A stretch of DNA of 19,255 nucleotides, taken from contig JAEWXO010000050.1 in the NCBI GenBank assembly GCA_023458875.1, positions 1 to 19,255 on the forward strand, read 5' to 3'. Both the position numbers and the translations under genes were made by a program. The DNA is from Bacillota bacterium. Lineage in GTDB: Bacteria > Bacillota > Clostridia > Oscillospirales > Ruminococcaceae. The notes beneath the pieces are model-generated. The model was not told where the DNA came from and ran no database searches. It saw only the letters and a program-made list of their open reading frames with translations. Below are positions 15,532 to 19,255 of this stretch, piece by piece (the stretch's first letter is position 1; every line of letters starts with the position of its first letter).

Positions 15532-16560
15532 ATGGGAATAGAATTCAGCAGAAAACTGCCAGTGCCAAAGGAGATTAAAGAACAGTTTCCTTTATCTGAT
15601 CAATTAAAATCATTAAAAGAACAAAGAGACAAAGAGATCAAAGACGTCTTTACAGGAAAATCCGACAGATTTTTGCTTGTAATAGGACCTTGCTCAGCGG
15701 ATAATGAGGAATCTGTGCTTGATTACGTAACGAGACTATCAAAGGTTCAGGAAAAGGTCAAGGACAAAATAATTATTATCCCGAGAATATATACTAACAA
15801 GCCAAGAACAACAGGTGAGGGCTATATGGGAATGGTACATCAGCCGGACCCGTCAAAACGTGTGGATCTTCTTGAAGGAATTATATCAGTAAGAAAACTT
15901 CATACAAGGGCGATGGCTGAATCAGGACTTACATGTGCTGATGAAATGCTTTACCCTGAAAACACAAGATATCTTTCGGATTTACTCGCATATATTGCAA
16001 TTGGTGCCCGTTCTGTTGAGGATCAGCAGCACAGGCTTGTAGCCAGCGCCATGGATATACCTGTAGGAATGAAAAATCCTACAAGCGGTGACCTTAACGT
16101 TATGCTTAACTCAATCAAAGCTTCACAGCTCGGACATACGTTTATATACCGCGGATGGGACGTTACATCTTCAGGAAATCCTCTTACCCATGCAATATTA
16201 AGAGGAAGCGTTGACAAGTATGGTGTGTCACATGCAAATTATCACTATGAAGATATGGTAACTCTCTTTGAATTATACAAAAAACGAAACCTCGAAAACA
16301 TGGCTCTTATAGTAGATGTAAATCACGCAAACTCAGGAAAACAGCCGCTTGAACAGATACGTATATGCAAGGAAGTTCTTCACAGCTGCAGACATTCCGA
16401 TGACATAAGGAATATGGTAAAGGGACTTATGATCGAGAGTTATATTGAAGACGGCGCACAGAAAATAGGCGAAGGAATTTATGGAAAATCAATTACAGAC
16501 CCATGCCTTGGCTGGGAGAAGTCAGAACGCCTCATAATGGATATCGCTGACTTACTTTAA
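15532..16560 (+). CDS. aroF: 3-deoxy-7-phosphoheptulonate (DAHP) synthase, class I
   Basis: The 342-aa protein condenses phosphoenolpyruvate and erythrose 4-phosphate, the first step of the shikimate pathway to aromatic amino acids. Class I signatures are clear: LVIGPCSAD, the PRIYTNKPRTTGEG substrate loop, IGARSVEDQQHR, PVGMKNPTSGD, and the metal-binding region ALIVDVNHANSGK with a downstream GLMIESYIEDGAQ. The length is close to the E. coli AroF/G/H type, and an N-terminal extension that could hold a feedback site is present. The start at 15532 is preceded by AAGGAG (15515-15520); a GTG at 15520 lies inside that site and is not credible. It is a single gene with a long leader and a strong terminator. 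No T-box or obvious attenuator was found, so feedback control is more likely at the enzyme. The symbol could equally be aroG or aroH; specificity is not readable. Confidence 0.9.
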   Translation: MGIEFSRKLPVPKEIKEQFPLSDQLKSLKEQRDKEIKDVFTGKSDRFLLVIGPCSADNEESVLDYVTRLSKVQEKVKDKIIIIPRIYTNKPRTTGEGYMGMVHQPDPSKRVDLLEGIISVRKLHTRAMAESGLTCADEMLYPENTRYLSDLLAYIAIGARSVEDQQHRLVASAMDIPVGMKNPTSGDLNVMLNSIKASQLGHTFIYRGWDVTSSGNPLTHAILRGSVDKYGVSHANYHYEDMVTLFELYKKRNLENMALIVDVNHANSGKQPLEQIRICKEVLHSCRHSDDIRNMVKGLMIESYIEDGAQKIGEGIYGKSITDPCLGWEKSERLIMDIADLL

Positions 16561-16601
16561 TTCTTTGTATTTAGTTCTTCCAGGGTTCAACAATAAAAAT
16601 G

Positions 16602-16655
16602 AAACAAGCCATAACATTCTTCACTATGAAGATTATGAGATGGCTTGTTTTTTTA
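16602..16655 (+). terminator. rho-independent terminator of DAHP synthase gene
   Basis: AAACAAGCCAT (16602-16612) pairs with ATGGCTTGTTT (16640-16650), with a further CTTCA/TGAAG stem inside, followed by a run of Ts. Confidence 0.85.
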
Positions 16656-16664
16656 TTTCTGTTA

Positions 16665-16693
16665 TTGTGTTTTTTTCCGCACAGTGCTATAAT
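16665..16693 (+). promoter_or_regulatory. promoter of the permease gene
   Basis: TTGTGT (16665-16670) and consensus TATAAT (16688-16693) are separated by 17 bases. Transcription would start near 16700, so repeat copy C would be entirely or almost entirely in the leader RNA. Confidence 0.65.
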
Positions 16694-16706
16694 TAAAAAG
16701 CATTTT

Positions 16707-16830
16707 GTAGTTTTTAAGTTAAGGTAGGGGGATATGACCGAAGGTTAGAGGGGCGATCGCAAAGCCCGGCCGACTCGTGCTGATTCGGAATCCCTGTCTA
16801 ATTAATAACTTAAACATTACTGGATAATAA
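16707..16830 (+). repeat. dispersed inverted-repeat element, copy C (in permease leader)
   Basis: An outer stem TTTAAGTTA (16713-16721) with TAACTTAAA (16806-16814) is perfect. The interior has GACCGAAGG, GGGGCGATCGCAAAGCCCGG and the hairpin CCGACTC/GATTCGG (16770-16776 with 16782-16788). Compared with copy A, the first hairpin pair changes T-A to C-G and the outer stem changes A-T to T-A, both preserving pairing. The right end resembles copy A (TGG then TAATA); the left end beyond the stem is divergent. Confidence 0.7.
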
Positions 16831-16858
16831 AATATCTGATACAAAGGGAGAAATAAAT

Positions 16859-17968
16859 GTGAACGCTGTAAGAAAATTTATTAAAAAAGAACCTGTGCTT
16901 ACTATTGCCGGTATTGCGGCAATAGTATCAATGTTTTTCATAAAACCCGATAAAGAATACCTATCATACATAAATTATTCTGTAATAATATTATTATTCT
17001 GTCTTATGCTTGTTGTTGCCGGGCTTATGAATACGCACCTTTTTGATATTATTTCATCAAAAATGATGAAAATATCCGACAGCAGCAGAGGAATTACCCT
17101 GATGCTTATCAATATTACTTTTTTCAGTGCTATGCTTATTACAAACGATGTAGCTCTTATAACTATTGTTCCTCTCACAATAGGCCTGTTTCCGGAAAAT
17201 AAACGCGGACTCCTCATACCCGTTATCGCTATGGAAACTGTGGCGGCAAATCTGGGAAGCATGATGATGCCTTTTGGTAACCCTCAGAATCTGCACCTGT
17301 ATTCATTCTATGAAATGGACCCCTTTCATTTTATCATGACATTGCTGCCATTCGGATTATTAAGTCTTGGTTTGGTAAATATCACAGTATTTATAATAAT
17401 AAAAAATAAAAAAATATGTACAGAAAATAAATCAGCAGCAGTGATTGAAAACAAAAGGGATTTCTTTTCATACACCGCACTGTTTATTGTATGTATTCTT
17501 ACCGTTCTCAGGCTTGTTAATATTTTTATATGTTTATTTGCTGTAATTGTTGTATTCCTGATAACTGACAGAAAACTGTTCAGAAAGGTCGACTATAATC
17601 TGCTTCTTACATTTATAGCTTTTTTTGTTTTTGTGGGAAATATAAGCCGTGTTGAAATAATTAAAGAGAAGGTTTTTGAATTTATAGACGGAAGGGAATT
17701 CATGCTCGGTGTTGTTGCAAGTCAGGTAATAAGCAATGTACCTGCTTCTATCATGCTTTCAGGCTTTACCAGACATGCTGATGAGCTTCTTATCGGTGTC
17801 AATGCCGGAGGACTCGGAACACTTGTAGCATCACTTGCAAGTCTTATATCCTATAAATTCTATGCCGCAAACAAAAACGCTGATATAAAAAAATATCTTA
17901 TTGTATTTACAGATATCAATGTTGTCTTTTTGGCAGCACTTATAGTATTATTCTTATGTATTTACTGA
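16859..17968 (+). CDS. ArsB/NhaD/CitMHS-type ion transporter permease
   Basis: The 369-aa integral membrane protein has about ten hydrophobic helices. Segments typical of the ion-transporter superfamily that includes ArsB, NhaD and citrate transporters are present: FFSAMLITNDVALITIVPL near 95-115, GSMMMPFGNPQNLHLY near 137-152, and VASQVISNVPASIMLSGF with NAGGLGTLVASLASLISY in the second half, the two inverted halves each with an N-P or N-D core. The substrate (anion, Na+/H+ or arsenite) cannot be told. The start is GTG 16859, with GGGAG 8 bases upstream; the overlapping ATG at 16857 is out of frame and reads ATGTGA. The leader carries repeat copy C. The 3' end is only 7 bases from the convergent tspO stop. 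Confidence 0.85.
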   Translation: MNAVRKFIKKEPVLTIAGIAAIVSMFFIKPDKEYLSYINYSVIILLFCLMLVVAGLMNTHLFDIISSKMMKISDSSRGITLMLINITFFSAMLITNDVALITIVPLTIGLFPENKRGLLIPVIAMETVAANLGSMMMPFGNPQNLHLYSFYEMDPFHFIMTLLPFGLLSLGLVNITVFIIIKNKKICTENKSAAVIENKRDFFSYTALFIVCILTVLRLVNIFICLFAVIVVFLITDRKLFRKVDYNLLLTFIAFFVFVGNISRVEIIKEKVFEFIDGREFMLGVVASQVISNVPASIMLSGFTRHADELLIGVNAGGLGTLVASLASLISYKFYAANKNADIKKYLIVFTDINVVFLAALIVLFLCIY

Positions 17969-17975
17969 GATCTGA

Positions 17976-18455
17976 TTATCTGTTAAGAATAAATGTCATA
18001 AAATTAAGATATGCTGCGAAAGTAACCCATAAAAAATACGGTATCTGAAGTTTTCCGGCAGTTTTATTTATTCTGCGGAACAGAATTATCATAATAAAAA
18101 TCAGAATCCACAACAATAAAATCCATAAAAATGACACCAGAAAAAGACGTTCATTAAAGAAAATAACAGGCCATATGAAATTTACAGCAAGCTGTATAAA
18201 GTATACCGTCAGTGCCTGTTTCTTTTTCGGAGAGCCGGAAATAAAGATAATATAGGACGAAATACCCATAAGCGTAAACAAAATACTCCATACCACCGGA
18301 AATACAAATCCGGGCGGAGCAAGAGAGGGCTTGTTTATTGTTTCATAAAAATTTGACGAATCCTTTATAAATATTCCGGAAAGAAAACCTGTTCCAAGGC
18401 TTATCAGCAGACTTAAAATGAGTGGTTTTATCCGAAGCTTTGCGGATTTATACAT
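17976..18455 (-). CDS. tspO: TspO/MBR family membrane protein
   Basis: The 159-aa five-helix membrane protein belongs to the tryptophan-rich sensory protein/peripheral benzodiazepine receptor family, which binds porphyrins or cholesterol-like ligands. Typical segments: LGTGFLSGIF in helix 1, KPSLAPPGFVFPVVWSILFTLMG (the family core, read in parts at about 42-64), VNFIWPVIFFNERLF, and a final helix with LWVTFAAYLNFMTFILNR. Length is normal. GAGGTGAT lies 7 bases before the ATG. It is isolated: a terminator for a minus-strand transcript lies just upstream, and the convergent permease is 7 bases from its stop. No porphyrin genes are nearby. Confidence 0.9.
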   Translation of the reverse strand: MYKSAKLRIKPLILSLLISLGTGFLSGIFIKDSSNFYETINKPSLAPPGFVFPVVWSILFTLMGISSYIIFISGSPKKKQALTVYFIQLAVNFIWPVIFFNERLFLVSFLWILLLWILIFIMIILFRRINKTAGKLQIPYFLWVTFAAYLNFMTFILNR

Positions 18456-18512
18456 TTTATATCACCTCAGTAACAGAATATGCTTCAGGATGTGCGTTTT
18501 ATTCATCATAGA

Positions 18513-18550
18513 AAATAAAAACCGATAACACAAGCATTTTGTGTTATCGG
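18513..18550 (-). terminator. strong terminator on the minus strand
   Basis: CCGATAACAC (18522-18531) and GTGTTATCGG (18541-18550) form a perfect 10-bp stem with a 9-base loop, followed on the minus strand by TTTTTATTTT. It would end any minus-strand transcript from the IS/ORF debris to the right before tspO. Bases 18551-18696 show nothing else assignable. Confidence 0.85.
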
Positions 18551-18696
18551 GGGTAGGTGGAAAATATATGAGATATGGGTTAGGGGGCAAACATTGGATT
18601 TAATGTAATTGCAATAATCATAGTAGAACAAAGCTCAACTAGAAATACAACAGAAAACATCTTTTGCTTTGAATATGTGTTTAAATCAGTGTTTCT

Positions 18697-19131
18697 TTAA
18701 ATATTTTTAATTGCATTCCACAACATATCACGTCCGGAGTAATTCCAGTAACGTATATCCTGCTCAATAAAAAGCCATTTCAAGGTTTTTATTATTAATT
18801 CTGATGTATAACCTGTGTTAAAGTCAATGTCAATCTCGGAGCCGTTTATGGGCTCGCAATTATATACTTTTTCTAATACTCTAAATAGATTATTATATTT
18901 TTCTCTACAGAGTATTTTTTTCTCACTTAAATCATTTATAATGTCGTTGTGCTTAGGATAATTACGTTTTCTTCCGCCAGTGTTGAAATTATAGTTTTCA
19001 ACACCAACAACAAAGTCAAATCCATTATAAAGATTTGCAGGTCGTCTAAGATAAATCCTATTACCATCGCTGAGCGTTTCAACATAATAGGTATATCTGC
19101 TTGCTAGTGTATTGACATATTCATATATAAA
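18697..19131 (-). pseudogene. 5'-truncated ORF, unrecognised product
   Basis: A stop-free frame of 144 codons ends at TAA 18697-18699. The protein contains YYVETLSDGNRIYLRRPANL, GFDFVVGVENYNF and, near the end, KTLKWLFIEQDIRYWNYSG. The composition is clearly protein-like, yet no in-frame ATG or GTG occurs near its beginning; the first Met is close to the C-terminus. It directly follows, in the same frame, the TAG stop of the transposase fragment. I infer that a gene lost its 5' end when the IS630-type element inserted or recombined. I do not recognise the family well enough to name a function. A strong terminator lies downstream. Confidence 0.6.
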
Positions 19132-19255
19132 CTAAAAATTATCCAGATCAGGATATAATGAAATCAATTTAACACGAGCATCTTTAGTAGAAAATTGCCA
19201 GTTGACCTTTGCATTACTATTATTTCTATCATTTTCCCATACTGCTAACTGCTCT
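19132..19255 (-). CDS. IS630-type transposase, C-terminal fragment (runs off the window)
   Basis: The last 40 residues before TAG 19132-19134 are visible and include KVNWQFSTKDARVKLISLYP, a pattern typical of the C-terminal end of IS630-family DDE transposases. The N-terminal catalytic part lies beyond base 19255, so it cannot be judged whether the transposase is intact. The terminal inverted repeat of the element would be expected just left of 19131, but I could not fix it. Confidence 0.65.
   Translation of the reverse strand, partial: EQLAVWENDRNNSNAKVNWQFSTKDARVKLISLYPDLDNF

Noticed and set aside
16740..16790. Core of the repeat as a c-di-GMP-I riboswitch, twister or hammerhead ribozyme
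   Set aside because: Short similarities such as GCAAAGCC, AAGCCCGG or CTGA..GAAA occur, but the full conserved cores and stem arrangement of these RNAs are missing.

Overview
The window looks like a chromosomal segment from an AT-rich, anaerobic Gram-positive Clostridia member, most likely a Ruminococcus-like (Oscillospiraceae) gut or rumen bacterium. This is inferred from the low GC content, strong purine-rich ribosome binding sites, TTGACA/TATAAT promoters, a dockerin-like EF-hand on a secreted GH25 lysozyme, a sensory-type [FeFe] hydrogenase, and Firmicutes families such as DUF1836 and DUF445. No rRNA, tRNA, CRISPR array, prophage or replication origin was recognised.

Layout. 1-1830: an ABC-F ATPase on + with its own promoter. 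1880-3180: a repeat (copy A), then a secreted dockerin-like/GH25 lysozyme on +, ended by a bidirectional terminator. 3298-5733: three minus-strand genes: thiamine pyrophosphokinase, an SPFH/band-7 membrane protein and a DUF1836 HTH regulator, with repeat copy D between the first two. 6050-7303: a diaminopimelate-decarboxylase-like PLP enzyme on +. 7394-9097: a minus-strand zinc-ribbon/PASTA/WSxWS protein. 9260-10165: a DUF445 membrane protein. 10293-11990: a sensory-type [FeFe] hydrogenase. 12334-14745: a ClpC-like unfoldase. 14746-15531: a large intergenic region with repeat copy B, a cluster of hairpins that may be a minus-strand small RNA, and the aroF promoter. 15532-16560: DAHP synthase. 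16688-17968: an ArsB/NhaD/CitMHS-type permease whose leader contains repeat copy C. 17976-18455: a TspO/MBR protein. 18697-19255: debris, namely an ORF without a start codon next to the C-terminus of an IS630-type transposase.

The genes are mostly single transcription units with individual promoters and terminators (housekeeping metabolism, proteostasis, membrane functions), so no single pathway links them. The most interesting non-coding signal is a family of four related inverted-repeat elements of about 100-134 bp. They share imperfect terminal inverted repeats and an internal hairpin with compensatory base changes, and sit in four intergenic contexts. They behave like a MITE or a dispersed structured-RNA element, and I do not recognise the family. 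Other points of note are a second ABC-F nucleotide-binding domain lacking both the Walker A lysine and the catalytic glutamate, three palindromes on the DUF1836 promoter/leader, a possible uncharacterised small RNA at about 15116-15254, and a start-stop ATGTGA overlapping the GTG start of the permease.
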